Both the position numbers and the translations under genes were made by a program. Positions 1-8,287 of a stretch of 64,000 nt of DNA are shown in pieces (the first letter of the stretch is position 1; each line of letters starts with the position of its first letter). This DNA is from Geomonas ferrireducens (GTDB taxonomy: Bacteria > Desulfobacterota > Desulfuromonadia > Geobacterales > Geobacteraceae): positions 62,001 to 126,000 of the forward strand of contig NZ_SSYA01000001.1 in the NCBI RefSeq assembly GCF_004917065.1. Direction: 5' to 3'. Below the pieces are notes generated by a model. The model saw only the letters and a list, made by a program, of their open reading frames with translations, had not been told where the DNA came from and made no database searches.

Positions 1-118
1 CCTGTCCGGCCATGACCGTAGGGATTGCCTGCAACTGGATGGGTGTCGGGGTGAGATACCCCACGGTCTCGACGCCTGCCTGGACCTTGGGGTGAAAATT
101 GAACTGTTTGAAATCCAC
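1..118 (-). CDS. rhlE: DEAD-box RNA helicase, RhlE type (5' end only)
   Basis: Only the first 39 codons are in the window; the gene runs off the left edge. Translation from the GTG at 118-116 begins VDFKQFNFHPKVQAGVETV and continues into GYLTPTPIQLQAIP, which is the Q-motif that precedes the ATPase core of DEAD-box helicases (aromatic residue, then GY.TPTPIQ..AIP). An AGGAG lies about 8 bases before the GTG. RhlE proteins unwind short RNA duplexes in ribosome assembly and mRNA turnover. The family call rests on the Q-motif alone; the RhlE subgroup is likely but not proven because the catalytic motifs are outside the window. Confidence 0.8.
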   Translation of the reverse strand, partial: MDFKQFNFHPKVQAGVETVGYLTPTPIQLQAIPTVMAGQ

Positions 119-414
119 TACTACTCCTGTTTCTTGGTTGTCGCGCCACAAAAAACCCCAGAAGCCTATAAAGCCCATGGGGTCGTGACTCATTAGAGTG
201 GTGACTATAACACGAAACAGGAGAAAAGACGGCTCAAATTTATCTAATAGTGCGATTTTTCGATATTCGGCTTTCGCAGCTTCCGGAGTAGGCACATAGA
301 GGGGGATGTCCGGCGCGAGAGCCAGGCTTTCCCCCCTCCTGCCCCTCTCCAGCCTGCGGACCGAAGCCCTAGGGTGGGCGAAGGCCCGCAGGGAGAGGAG
401 ATCCGGACGGAAAA
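119..414. other. Intergenic region with REP-like hairpin
   Basis: No credible gene. The left part should carry the promoter of the leftward rhlE-type gene. At 344-398 there is a GC-rich imperfect inverted repeat: CCTCTCC..CCTGCGG on one arm pairs with CCGCAGGGAGAGG on the other. It has no T-run on either side, so it looks more like a REP-type element at the 3' end of the leftward gene at 415-1014 than a classic terminator. Confidence 0.5.
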
Positions 415-1014
415 TCAGTGGCGTTCGCGATAATCCCTGCGGTCGTCGTGCCGATCGTCCCTGCGGTCATCGCGGTGCTGGTAGCCGTCACGGTAGTAAT
501 CCCTGCGTTCGCCCCAGCGACCGTCGCGCCTTTCCGCTACCGGGCGGTACCAGTTGCCGCGGTAGTGGTCCCGGTCGTGCAGATAAGCGCGGTATTCGTA
601 GTCGCGGTAGTAGCGGATCTGTTCGTAGCGGTGACGGCTCAGCCCGTAAGGGAGCCTGCGGTAGGACGTGTAGGTCCAGGGCCCGCGGTAGCTGGCCGCC
701 GTGTACCATCTGCCGTCACGGTACTGGTAGTAGCAGTTGTCGACGTACACCACATCGTAGGGGAGCCCGACGGAGACGTAGAAGCCGAGGGCCGGCGAGA
801 AGATGAAGCTTGGCGGTTCGGCATAGGCCACCGGGACGGCGGGCACCGGGTAGGCTACCGGAGCGGGTGCCGGATACACAACCTGAGGGGGTGCCACCGG
901 TACCGGGGTGACCGCCACAGGTACCCCGACATTCACGCTGACGTCAAATCTCGCCTGTGCCGTAGCAGCCCCGGCGAGCACGAAAAGAACTGCGAGTGCG
1001 ATGAACCTTTTCAT
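415..1014 (-). CDS. Secreted Tyr/Arg/Asp-rich protein of unknown function
   Basis: 199 aa from the ATG at 1014, chosen because AAGGAGGAAATC directly precedes it; a longer frame upstream lacks such a site. Residues 1-20 form a clear signal peptide (KR, hydrophobic core, cleavage near AQA). Next comes a Val/Pro-rich stretch to about residue 65, then a Tyr/Trp-rich section with the repeat-like words YYQYRDGRWY and YRGPW, and finally a strongly charged tail of Arg, Asp and Tyr. Similar Pro-Val and YxxGxW-type proteins are common secreted proteins without known function. It is divergent from the BaeSR-like system that starts at 1235, so it may be a target of that regulator (inference from position). 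Confidence 0.72.
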   Translation of the reverse strand: MKRFIALAVLFVLAGAATAQARFDVSVNVGVPVAVTPVPVAPPQVVYPAPAPVAYPVPAVPVAYAEPPSFIFSPALGFYVSVGLPYDVVYVDNCYYQYRDGRWYTAASYRGPWTYTSYRRLPYGLSRHRYEQIRYYRDYEYRAYLHDRDHYRGNWYRPVAERRDGRWGERRDYYRDGYQHRDDRRDDRHDDRRDYRERH

Positions 1015-1234
1015 GATTTCCTCCTTGCGGCCTAGGCCGTCTTTCGTTTCGTGATCGTTCCAGAGTGTCAATGCGACTGTTCGCTATCTCTATCTTTGAG
1101 AACAAAGCTAACAGCACAATGAGGAACAATTGTGGAGCAAATATGGAATTTCCTGAGCGGCTAAAGATGCAATGGAAGAATCATGACAACTGTGTTAATA
1201 ACAAATTGTGTAACGACTTTAACGGTGGATCGTC

Positions 1235-2698
1235 ATGAAGATAAAGATCAAATACAGACTGTTTTGCGCCATACTGGCCGCGACCGGCGTCGTCGTAATC
1301 AGTATGTTCCTCATCATGCAGTGGAGCGTCGGGCGCGGCTTTCTCGCCTACGTCAACACCATGGAGAAGGACCGCCTGCAGCGGCTGGCGCACATCTTGG
1401 AGCGCTCCTACGACAGCAATGGGAGTTGGGAGTTTCTGCGCGGGAACCCCGAGGTGTGGCCGGAGCTGCTTGCATCGACCCGCGAAGGGCGCGAGGGGCG
1501 CGAAAGCGGTGAAACGGAGAACGTGCAGCGCAGAATGGGTCGGCGCGACCTGGCCTTCTCCAACCTGAGCGGCCAGGGACGGCACATGCCGCAGCGTTTC
1601 GCCTACCGTTTCGAGGCGCGCGTGGTGCTGCTCGATGCCGACAAAGGGGTCGTCATCGGCACCCCCGGCAACCTGGACAGCGCACAGATGAGGAAACTCA
1701 CCAGCGGCGGCGACCTGGTAGGTTACGTGGCGCTCCGCCCGAGGCAGCGGCTGACCGACACCTACCAGCTCCTCTTCGTGAAGCAGCAAAAGCTCACCAT
1801 GGGGCTCGTCGCCGTCATCATGCTCCTGGTCTCCGCGGCGCTCTCCCTGCCGCTCTCAAACCGCCTGGTGGAGCCGATCAAGCGCCTGGCCGCCTCCATG
1901 CACCGCCTTGCCTCCGGCGAGTTCGGCACGAGGGTTCCGGTGTGGTCACAGGACGAATTGGGGCAGCTCGCGCGCGATTTCAACACGCTTGCCCTCGCCC
2001 TGGAAAACAACGAGCGGGCGCGCAGGCGCTACCTGGCCGATATCTCCCACGAGCTGCGCACCCCCCTTTCCATCCTGCGGGGCGAGATCGAGGCGCTGCA
2101 GGACGGCGTGCGCCCCATGGGTCCCGACTCCATGCGCTCGCTGCACGCCGAGGTGATGCACTTGAACCGGCTGGTCGAGGACCTGTACCAGATATCCATG
2201 TCCGACATCGGCGCGCTTAACTACCGAAAGGAGATGCTGGACCTCACCGAACTCCTGGAGGATGCCCTGGACCCCTTCGCCCAGGAATTCAAGAACAAGG
2301 GTGTCGCTCTCTTTCCGGAACTTCCGGCCGGCGAGTTCCCCGTCTTCGCCGACCCGGTGCGGCTCAACCAGCTCTTCACGAACCTTTTGGAGAACTCGCT
2401 CAAGTACACCGACGCCGGAGGTGAGCTGTCGGTGCGACTTACGCGTCGTGATGCCTTCGCCGTGATCGAGTTCGCCGACAGCGCGCCGGGCGTGCCGCCG
2501 AGCGATCTGGAGCGGCTTTTCGAACGCCTTTACCGGGTGGAAAACTCCCGGAACCGATCCTTGGGTGGAGCGGGCCTGGGCCTGGCCATCTGCAAGAACA
2601 TCGTCGAAGCACACGAGGGGACCATAGCGGCGCTCCCCTCCCCCACCGGCGGAATCCTGGTGCGGGTAGAACTGCCGCTTGCGGGGAACGTGACATGA
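1235..2698 (+). CDS. BaeS-like sensor histidine kinase
   Basis: 487 aa membrane kinase. One transmembrane helix lies near residues 9-29, a periplasmic sensor segment follows, and a second helix is near 187-207. After it come a HAMP linker, a HisKA domain with the phospho-acceptor H272 in DISHELRTPLS, and an HATPase domain with an N-box (NLLENSLKYT) and the G-box GGAGLGLAICKNI. The F/G1 region reads DSAPGVP, so the usual D.G.GI is weakened (APG in place of NG/DG). The 3' end overlaps the response regulator by 4 bases (ATGA), which implies translational coupling. Architecture and the divergent secreted protein suggest envelope-stress sensing; the stimulus is unknown. Confidence 0.85.
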   Translation: MKIKIKYRLFCAILAATGVVVISMFLIMQWSVGRGFLAYVNTMEKDRLQRLAHILERSYDSNGSWEFLRGNPEVWPELLASTREGREGRESGETENVQRRMGRRDLAFSNLSGQGRHMPQRFAYRFEARVVLLDADKGVVIGTPGNLDSAQMRKLTSGGDLVGYVALRPRQRLTDTYQLLFVKQQKLTMGLVAVIMLLVSAALSLPLSNRLVEPIKRLAASMHRLASGEFGTRVPVWSQDELGQLARDFNTLALALENNERARRRYLADISHELRTPLSILRGEIEALQDGVRPMGPDSMRSLHAEVMHLNRLVEDLYQISMSDIGALNYRKEMLDLTELLEDALDPFAQEFKNKGVALFPELPAGEFPVFADPVRLNQLFTNLLENSLKYTDAGGELSVRLTRRDAFAVIEFADSAPGVPPSDLERLFERLYRVENSRNRSLGGAGLGLAICKNIVEAHEGTIAALPSPTGGILVRVELPLAGNVT

Positions 2699-3375
2699 CA
2701 CAGACCATCATGATCGTCGAGGACGAGGAGAAGCTCGCGAGCCTTCTGGCGGATTACCTCAGGCAGTCCGGCTTCGAAACGGTATGGATCCCCAACGGCA
2801 CCGACGTGGTGCCGCGGGTGAAGGAAAGGCAGCCAGACCTCATACTGCTGGACCTGATGCTTCCGGGGCGGGACGGCCTGGAGATCTGCAAGGAGATCCG
2901 CACCTTCTCACAGCTCCCCATCATCATGCTCACCGCCCGGGTGGAGGAAATCGACCGGCTGCTCGGCCTCGAGCTCGGGGCGGACGACTACATCTGCAAG
3001 CCCTTCAGCCCCCGTGAGGTAGTGGCCCGTGTGAAGACGGTGCTGCGCAGAAGCGGCGACCATCCCGCCCCCGCGGCAGGCGGCCTCACCCTCGACCCCG
3101 AGCGCTACTCGGCACAGTGGAAGGGGCACGACCTCGACCTGACCGTGGTCGAATTCAAGCTCTTGCACTTTCTCTACCTGAACCCTGGGCGCATCTACTC
3201 GCGCACCCAGCTCATGGACCGGATCTATTCGGACCAGCGCATCGTGAGCGACCGCACCATCGACAGCCACATCAAGAAGCTGCGCAAGAAGATCGCCGCC
3301 GTGGCCCCGGAAGAGGAGCTGATCCATTCCATCTACGGTGCCGGGTATAAGTACGAGCCCCCAAGCCACAATTAA
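2695..3375 (+). CDS. BaeR-like OmpR-family response regulator
   Basis: 226 aa. The receiver domain (1-120) has the acidic pocket E9/D10, phospho-acceptor D53 in LLDLMLP, T80 and K102 (ICKPFSP). The C-terminal winged helix (about 130-224) has the OmpR/PhoB signature DLTVVEFKLLHFL and DRTIDSHIKKLRKKI. It starts inside the kinase stop codon, so the two proteins are made as a pair. The best overall resemblance is to BaeR, which controls envelope-stress and efflux genes in enterobacteria; the target set here cannot be read from the sequence. Confidence 0.88.
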   Translation: MTQTIMIVEDEEKLASLLADYLRQSGFETVWIPNGTDVVPRVKERQPDLILLDLMLPGRDGLEICKEIRTFSQLPIIMLTARVEEIDRLLGLELGADDYICKPFSPREVVARVKTVLRRSGDHPAPAAGGLTLDPERYSAQWKGHDLDLTVVEFKLLHFLYLNPGRIYSRTQLMDRIYSDQRIVSDRTIDSHIKKLRKKIAAVAPEEELIHSIYGAGYKYEPPSHN

Positions 3376-3713
3376 CGCGGGGGGGGCCGCCCGCATCACT
3401 AAAAGCCCCCTTCTCTCCCCCAGTGGCCGCCTTCCGACACCGCTTTCCCGCAAGCCGTGTCGGCACGGATGGTCACAGCTGACCACATCTTCCTCAAATC
3501 TCAAATCTTTACTTAAGAAAATCCCATCACCACCGATACCCCCATTAGTACGCGGGAAAATGGACATAGATCTTGGCCATGCCAAGTACAGTCCGCGGGG
3601 ATTTTCGAAAAGAAATCTTCCGATTGGACCATATCACATGAGCCGCCGTAGTCGATACGTCAACTAACTAAGACGTTAGAGATAGGCGTTGTGCCTAAGG
3701 GGGGGGAATAGAA
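3376..3713. other. Intergenic region without a recognised gene
   Basis: About 340 bases between the response regulator and the chemoreceptor. It contains a homopolymeric G run just after the regulator stop, C-rich tracts near 3400-3425 and 3535-3545 resembling the REP-like pieces seen elsewhere in the window, and a strong purine-rich ribosome-binding tract (AAGGGGGGGG) at the 3' end. No GEMM-type c-di-GMP riboswitch or other known RNA was recognised. The chemoreceptor promoter probably lies within the last 100 bases. Confidence 0.4.
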
Positions 3714-5384
3714 ATGCTAAAAAACATGAAAATCGGGACAAGGTTGCTGCTGAGTTTCGGGCTCGTCGTCTTGCTGCTGGTCGGGGTCGCCGGCACCGGT
3801 TACTGGGGGGTCAAAGACGGTGAAAACACCATGGTCAGCGTCCTCGACGGTGAAGCCAAGATCGCCGAGCACTCCGCCAGGGCCAGGGCCAACATCGTGG
3901 GGATGAGGCGGTATGAAAAGGACGTATTCCTGAACATCGCCGACGCAAAGAAGGTGGAAGAGTACTACGCCAAGTGGAATGAGGAGGCGGGCAAGGGTGC
4001 CGACCGCATCGCCGACCTCGAGAAGGTGGTACGCAGCAAGGAAGACGTTGAACAGGTGAAGATCATCAAGGAAAACTTCACGACCTACCGGGCCGACTTC
4101 GCAAAATTGGCCGCCGCCATACAGGATGGAAAAGTGAAGAGTGCCACAGAGGCCAACAACGCTGCTGCCACCTTCAAGGATATAACCCACAAGATGGAGA
4201 GTACCGCCATCGTCATGGCCCAGGAGTCAACCAAGATCATGGAGCAGGAGAAGATTGTGGTCCAGAAGGCGACCCAGCGCGTGGTCTTCCTGCTGATCAC
4301 CATTTCCATCGTTGCCGTGCTGATTGCCGTCGGCTTGACGCTGCTGGTCACGGCCAGCATCAGGAAGCCGCTCCAGGTCGGGGTCGATACCGCGAACAGT
4401 CTCGCCGACGGCGACTTGACCATCGAAATCGGGCAGACCGCCAAGGACGAGACCGGCCAGTTGCTGGCCTCGATGAAATCAATGCTCAACAAACTGAGAG
4501 AGGTGGTTACCGAGGTGAAGGCTGCCACCGATTACGTGGCGCAGGGAAGCCAGGAGCTATCCTCCAGTTCCGAGGAGATGTCGCAGGGTGCCAGCGAGCA
4601 GGCGGCGGCAGCCGAGGAAGCCTCTTCCAGCATGGAACAGATGACCTCAAACATCCGGCAAAACGCCGACAACGCGATCCAGACCGAGAAGATCGCGGTG
4701 AAGTCCGCGGAAGACGCGAAAGAAGGGGGCAAGGCGGTCCTGGAAACGGTGCACGCCATGAAGGAGATTGCCAGCAAGATAAACATCATCGAGGAGATCG
4801 CGCGTCAGACCAACCTCCTCGCGCTCAACGCCGCCATCGAGGCGGCCCGCGCCGGCGAGCACGGCAAGGGGTTCGCGGTGGTGGCAAGCGAGGTGAGAAA
4901 GCTCGCCGAGCGGAGCCAGAAGGCGGCAGGGGAGATCTCGGAATTATCCGCCAACAGCGTGAACATCGCCGAACGCGCAGGCGAACTTCTCGCCAAGATG
5001 GTGCCCGACATCCAGAAGACCGCCGAGCTGGTCCAGGAAATCAGCGCCGCCAGCCGCGAGCAGGATACCGGTGCCGAGCAGATCAACAAGGCGATCCAGC
5101 AACTCGACCAGGTCATCCAGCAAAACGCCAGCGCCTCCGAAGAGATGTCCTCGACCGCGGAGGAACTCGCCTCGCAGGCGGAGCAGCTGCAGTCGACCAT
5201 AGCCTTCTTCAACATAGGCGAAACCGGCAGGGGGAGAGGCGGCGCCGCCAAAGCGGCCAAAGCCGCGCAAAAACAACCTGTCAAGACGATGACCGCAGCA
5301 AAGAGCGGGCCCCAGGCCGGCGCGCACCTGGGCAAAGCGGTCGGTGCAGACCTCAACATGGACGAGGAGTTCGAGAGATTCTAG
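3714..5384 (+). CDS. Methyl-accepting chemotaxis protein
   Basis: 556 aa transducer with the classical layout: cytoplasmic tip, transmembrane helix near 9-30, a helical periplasmic sensor of about 155 residues (four-helix-bundle type), a second helix near 190-214, HAMP, and a long coiled-coil signalling domain. The hairpin tip reads [18 protein letters not shown] followed by [12 protein letters not shown], which is the CheA/CheW contact region. Gln/Glu-rich methylation heptads flank it. There is no C-terminal NWETF-type CheR tether; the tail is Ala/Lys-rich and ends in DEEFERF. The gene stands alone and ends just before a strong bidirectional terminator. The ligand is unknown. Confidence 0.9.
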   Translation: MLKNMKIGTRLLLSFGLVVLLLVGVAGTGYWGVKDGENTMVSVLDGEAKIAEHSARARANIVGMRRYEKDVFLNIADAKKVEEYYAKWNEEAGKGADRIADLEKVVRSKEDVEQVKIIKENFTTYRADFAKLAAAIQDGKVKSATEANNAAATFKDITHKMESTAIVMAQESTKIMEQEKIVVQKATQRVVFLLITISIVAVLIAVGLTLLVTASIRKPLQVGVDTANSLADGDLTIEIGQTAKDETGQLLASMKSMLNKLREVVTEVKAATDYVAQGSQELSSSSEEMSQGASEQAAAAEEASSSMEQMTSNIRQNADNAIQTEKIAVKSAEDAKEGGKAVLETVHAMKEIASKINIIEEIARQTNLLALNAAIEAARAGEHGKGFAVVASEVRKLAERSQKAAGEISELSANSVNIAERAGELLAKMVPDIQKTAELVQEISAASREQDTGAEQINKAIQQLDQVIQQNASASEEMSSTAEELASQAEQLQSTIAFFNIGETGRGRGGAAKAAKAAQKQPVKTMTAAKSGPQAGAHLGKAVGADLNMDEEFERF

Positions 5385-5403
5385 AAAGGCTGCAGGAGCA
5401 ATG

Positions 5404-5456
5404 AAAAAAGCCGGGTGCCCGGTGACCATCTAGGTCGCCTCGGCACCCGGCTTTTT
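5404..5456. terminator. Bidirectional rho-independent terminator
   Basis: GCCGGGTGCC at 5410-5419 pairs perfectly with GGCACCCGGC at 5442-5451. The + strand has TTTTT after the stem, and the run of A before the stem gives a T-run on the - strand, so it can stop the chemoreceptor transcript and the leftward 5478-7112 transcript, which converge here. Confidence 0.88.
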
Positions 5457-5477
5457 ATGTTTTCTCCACTCCGACAG

Positions 5478-5786
5478 TTAGAGAAGCTCCACCTCGCTCA
5501 CCCTCACTATCAAAAGCGCCTGACGGAACGCTGCAGTCAGTTGCTTTCTGTACTTCGTCCACCAGGCCCGGTCCAGCGTCTCGGTCATCACCTCGTATAT
5601 GACGATGTCGTCATGGACCGTGGTATCCTTGGTCTCCTTCCAGAGCCCGCGCGCCGGCGAGCGCATGTAGGTGGTGATGCCGCCGAAACGCTCGGACAGC
5701 TCGTCGCGTACCTTGAGGAACTCGTCCTGGGTGAACGGCTGTCCCTCGTTGTCGTAAAGCGGCAGAAGGATTTGGATCAGGTGCAT
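5478..5786 (-). CDS. Conserved small protein of unknown function
   Basis: 102 aa, no signal peptide or membrane helix. It begins MHLIQILLPLYDNEGQPF and has a conserved-looking core with FGGITTYMRSPARGLW and DDIVIYEVM, and a C-terminal helix rich in Arg/Leu. I recognise this as a widespread small proteobacterial protein type, but know of no function. It starts 10 bases after the CBS-domain gene ends on the same strand, so the two are probably co-transcribed. Confidence 0.75.
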   Translation of the reverse strand: MHLIQILLPLYDNEGQPFTQDEFLKVRDELSERFGGITTYMRSPARGLWKETKDTTVHDDIVIYEVMTETLDRAWWTKYRKQLTAAFRQALLIVRVSEVELL

Positions 5787-5796
5787 GATACCCCCG

Positions 5797-6450
5797 CTAC
5801 GAAGTTTCGCGCACGTCCATGATTTCCCTTACGTGCGGACGGATCGCCTCAACCAGCTTCTCCTTGGGAACCCCCTGAACCTTGAAGGTGTTCACCCAGG
5901 TGTCGCTCGTGTTGCCGTCGACCTCGCTGAAGCCGAGCCCCACGATGTCCCCGCCCGCCTCGTAGATGGTCTTCGCGACGTCGGCCAGGGTTCCCTTCGC
6001 GCCGGTGGTGGCAACGGTGATGCGTACGCCCTTACGGCGTCCCCCCAAAAGCTCGAGAAGGATGTTGAAGAGATCGGACTCGGTGATGATGCCGACGAGC
6101 TTGCCGTCGGTGACCACCGGCAGGCCGCCAATCCTGCTGTCCACCATGATGCGCGCGGCCTCCTCCAGCGGGGTGTCCTCGGAAACGGTGATCACGTCCT
6201 TTGCCATGCACTTCTCTACGGTTAGCTTGGCAAGCAGGTCGTGGATCTCCCATATGGCGAGCGAGGTCGCCGGTGAGGGGGAGGCTTGCAGCAGATCGCG
6301 GTCCGATACGATCCCGACCAGTCGGCCGGAACGGTCTACTACGGGGAGGCGCCGGATCTTCTTTTCCCCCATCAGACGCAGCCCTTCGGTCACCGAGATG
6401 TCCGGAATGATGGTTATCGGGTTTTTTGTCATCCTGTCTCGTACTAGCAT
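5797..6450 (-). CDS. Tandem CBS-domain protein (AcuB-like)
   Basis: 217 aa soluble protein. Residues 1-60 (MTKNPITIIPDISVTEGLRL to GIVSDRDLL) and about 80-135 (CMAKDVITVSEDTPLEEAAR to GIITESDLF) form a pair of CBS motifs, a Bateman module that senses adenine nucleotides. The last 75 residues look like a small ACT-type alpha/beta domain (VRITVATTGAKGTLADVA). This CBS-CBS-ACT order matches AcuB-like proteins linked to acetoin or acetate metabolism, but no acetoin genes are present here, so a general nucleotide sensor is the safer call. Confidence 0.82.
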   Translation of the reverse strand: MLVRDRMTKNPITIIPDISVTEGLRLMGEKKIRRLPVVDRSGRLVGIVSDRDLLQASPSPATSLAIWEIHDLLAKLTVEKCMAKDVITVSEDTPLEEAARIMVDSRIGGLPVVTDGKLVGIITESDLFNILLELLGGRRKGVRITVATTGAKGTLADVAKTIYEAGGDIVGLGFSEVDGNTSDTWVNTFKVQGVPKEKLVEAIRPHVREIMDVRETS

Positions 6451-6488
6451 TGTGGCACCCTCCTAGATGTATTGTGCTGCAGCCGGCT

Positions 6489-7112
6489 TCATTGCCGATT
6501 CATGTTTTCCGAAGACGGTACGGCGGACGGCAGTGAGGCCCCCTCAGGGACCGCCCCACCCCCCTCGGGAACCTCGCGGTTGGAAGCTTTCTTCATCATG
6601 ATCACCGCCCGGTCCTTGAGCTTCATGCTCCCGTCGACCAGGTAAGTCACGTAACTCTTGTAAAGGAACACCATGACGCCCGCGAAAAAGGAGATGTAGA
6701 TGACCCTTGAGAGCATGGGAGAGGAGAGCCAGGAGGCCAGCTTCACGACAGCAACAAACAGCAGTGTTATCGCCGCGACGATGGCAAGCGGTTTGATCCA
6801 CACATGCCGCGAGGCTAACTGGGCGAAAAGCCCATGCTTCTGCTCCGACGCCTCCTGCGGCGCCGACACGCTCACGCTGCCAGAGTCGAGAGCTGGGGCC
6901 GCTTGGCCGGCGGCCTCCTTTTTCGGCTCTTCGCGTATCACCCTCATGGATGCGCGAAATTTGGCGGGGACCGACTCGAGGCGGTTTGTCATGTGAACGA
7001 TACCGCGGCTATCGGTGTACCTGTAGTAATCGGCGAGAAGTCGTGATGGAAATGTACAGGAAAGGCAAATGGCTACGAACAGCAGAAGTGGCAGTAGTAC
7101 GTTCTTATTCAT
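6489..7112 (-). CDS. DUF4124-containing membrane protein
   Basis: 207 aa from the ATG at 7112, which has GGGAGGG about 4 bases upstream; a TTG 15 bases earlier is less likely. A signal peptide (about 1-26) leads into a DUF4124-like segment, YYRYTDSRGIVHMTNRLESV, a motif of exported proteins that bind peptidoglycan or act in the envelope. A low-complexity linker follows, then two or three hydrophobic helices near 105-165 (PLAIVAAITLLFVAVVKLA and VIYISFFAGVMVFLYKS). The C-terminus is Gly/Pro/Glu-rich. Function unknown. Confidence 0.72.
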   Translation of the reverse strand: MNKNVLLPLLLFVAICLSCTFPSRLLADYYRYTDSRGIVHMTNRLESVPAKFRASMRVIREEPKKEAAGQAAPALDSGSVSVSAPQEASEQKHGLFAQLASRHVWIKPLAIVAAITLLFVAVVKLASWLSSPMLSRVIYISFFAGVMVFLYKSYVTYLVDGSMKLKDRAVIMMKKASNREVPEGGGAVPEGASLPSAVPSSENMNRQ

Positions 7113-7170
7113 CTTCCCTCCCAACAACGGCCATCTCGGCCGCCATCACATGGAAAATTGCATCACACTC

Positions 7171-8046
7171 CTACGGTAACAGCCCGTCGACCAGATCAAG
7201 CACGACCTGATCGCGGTTCAACGTGTAGATGTGCACCCCAGGGACCCCAGCGGCCAGAAGCTCCTCGGCCTGTTTGCGCGCATGCGCGACACCAACCTTC
7301 TGCACCGCGGCCGCCCCGCCCTGGCGATCGGCCTCCTCGAGCTCGGCGAGGTACGCCGCTGGGAGTGTCGCCCCGCAAAGCGAGATGATGCGCTGGATCA
7401 CCTTGAGGCTCACCACCGGGATGATACCGGGAATGATAGGCTTGTCAACGCCGATGGAACGGGCCTTGGCGACGAAATCGAAGTAGTTATCGTTGTCGAA
7501 GAAGAGCTGGGTGATGGCGAAGTCCCCCCCCTGGTCCAGCTTGAGCTTCAGGTACGAAAGGTCGTGCTCGGCATCCACCGCCTCCGGGTGCACCTCGGGG
7601 TACCCCGCAACGCCTATCCCCATGTCAGGGTGGCACTCCTTGATGAAGGCGGCGAGGTCGGAGGCATGCAGGAGGGTGCGGCAGGCGGAAAATTCCGGCG
7701 GGGCATCCTGCGGAAGATCGCCCCTGAGGGCGAGGACGTTGTCGACCCCGGTCTCGACCAGCCGGTCCAGGAAGAGCTGCAGATCGCCGCGGTAGGCGCC
7801 GATGCAGGTGAGATGCGCCATGGTGTCGAGGCCGTGCTCGTTTCTCAGCCGGCTCACGATCTCGAGGGTGTCCCCCTTGGTGCTCCCGCCGGCACCGTAG
7901 GTGACCGAGGCGAAGAGCGGCTGCAACTGCGCCAGGCGGTCCGCCACCGCGAAGAAGGCGGGCCATTCGTTCTTGTCTTTTGGTGGAAAGAATTCAAGGG
8001 AGATGAACTGCTTTTGCAGGCGGTCCATCTTTTCGACTATCTTCAT
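7171..8046 (-). CDS. metF: 5,10-methylenetetrahydrofolate reductase
   Basis: 291 aa TIM-barrel flavoenzyme that makes 5-methyl-THF for methionine synthesis. The start at 8046 (MKIVEKM) is preceded by GGAG; the longer frame adds 13 unlikely residues. Family signatures are present: SLEFFPPKD near the N-terminus, SVTYGAGGST, the Asp-containing LALRGDLP, and ITQLFFDNDNYFDF toward the C-terminus, ending with the PGVHIYTLNR active-site strand. Length fits bacterial MetF. A leader of more than 100 bases lies upstream; I could not match it to a SAM, SAH or THF riboswitch. Confidence 0.93.
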   Translation of the reverse strand: MKIVEKMDRLQKQFISLEFFPPKDKNEWPAFFAVADRLAQLQPLFASVTYGAGGSTKGDTLEIVSRLRNEHGLDTMAHLTCIGAYRGDLQLFLDRLVETGVDNVLALRGDLPQDAPPEFSACRTLLHASDLAAFIKECHPDMGIGVAGYPEVHPEAVDAEHDLSYLKLKLDQGGDFAITQLFFDNDNYFDFVAKARSIGVDKPIIPGIIPVVSLKVIQRIISLCGATLPAAYLAELEEADRQGGAAAVQKVGVAHARKQAEELLAAGVPGVHIYTLNRDQVVLDLVDGLLP

Positions 8047-8195
8047 GCCATCTCCGTAGCTGGTCCGTCCGCCACAGGGCATCACGGCGCTTGTGACAGA
8101 CGTCTTTGTCTCCTCGACAGGGACGAAGTGGACTTTAGCATTTTTTTATAAGGAAATCGACTACAGTGTGCCGTGTCACAGAGGCAAAAAATACG

Positions 8196-8225
8196 TTGCC
8201 CCGCGAGCGAAAGGGATGCTATAAG
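8196..8225 (+). promoter_or_regulatory. Putative sigma-70 promoter of the ABC-F gene
   Basis: TTGCCC at 8196-8201, an 18-base spacer, and TATAAG at 8220-8225. A transcript would start near 8232, immediately before the hairpin at 8239-8258. Confidence 0.45.
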
Positions 8226-8238
8226 TGTACGATTGGCG

Positions 8239-8263
8239 ACCACAGGCAACCCTGTGGTTTTTT
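8239..8263 (+). terminator. Terminator-like hairpin in the ABC-F leader
   Basis: ACCACAGG at 8239-8246 pairs perfectly with CCTGTGGT at 8251-8258 over a CAAC loop, followed by six T. It lies 25 bases upstream of the start codon and within the probable 5' UTR. No rightward gene precedes it, so an attenuator role is a reasonable inference. Confidence 0.6.
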
Positions 8264-8287
8264 CATTTTTCGCAGAAGGAGCACCGC

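Noticed and set aside
3376-3713. GEMM (c-di-GMP) riboswitch upstream of the chemoreceptor
   Set aside because: These are common in Geobacter, but the conserved GEMM core was not found here or before the cytochrome genes.
8047-8195. SAM, SAH or THF riboswitch upstream of metF
   Set aside because: No consensus core or conserved stems could be found on the minus strand; only weak stems are present. A covariance-model scan would settle it.
8225-8287. Extended N-terminus of the ABC-F protein from GTG 8225
   Set aside because: It would translate through the hairpin and T-run; the ATG at 8288 has a good AGAAGGAG and matches the family start.
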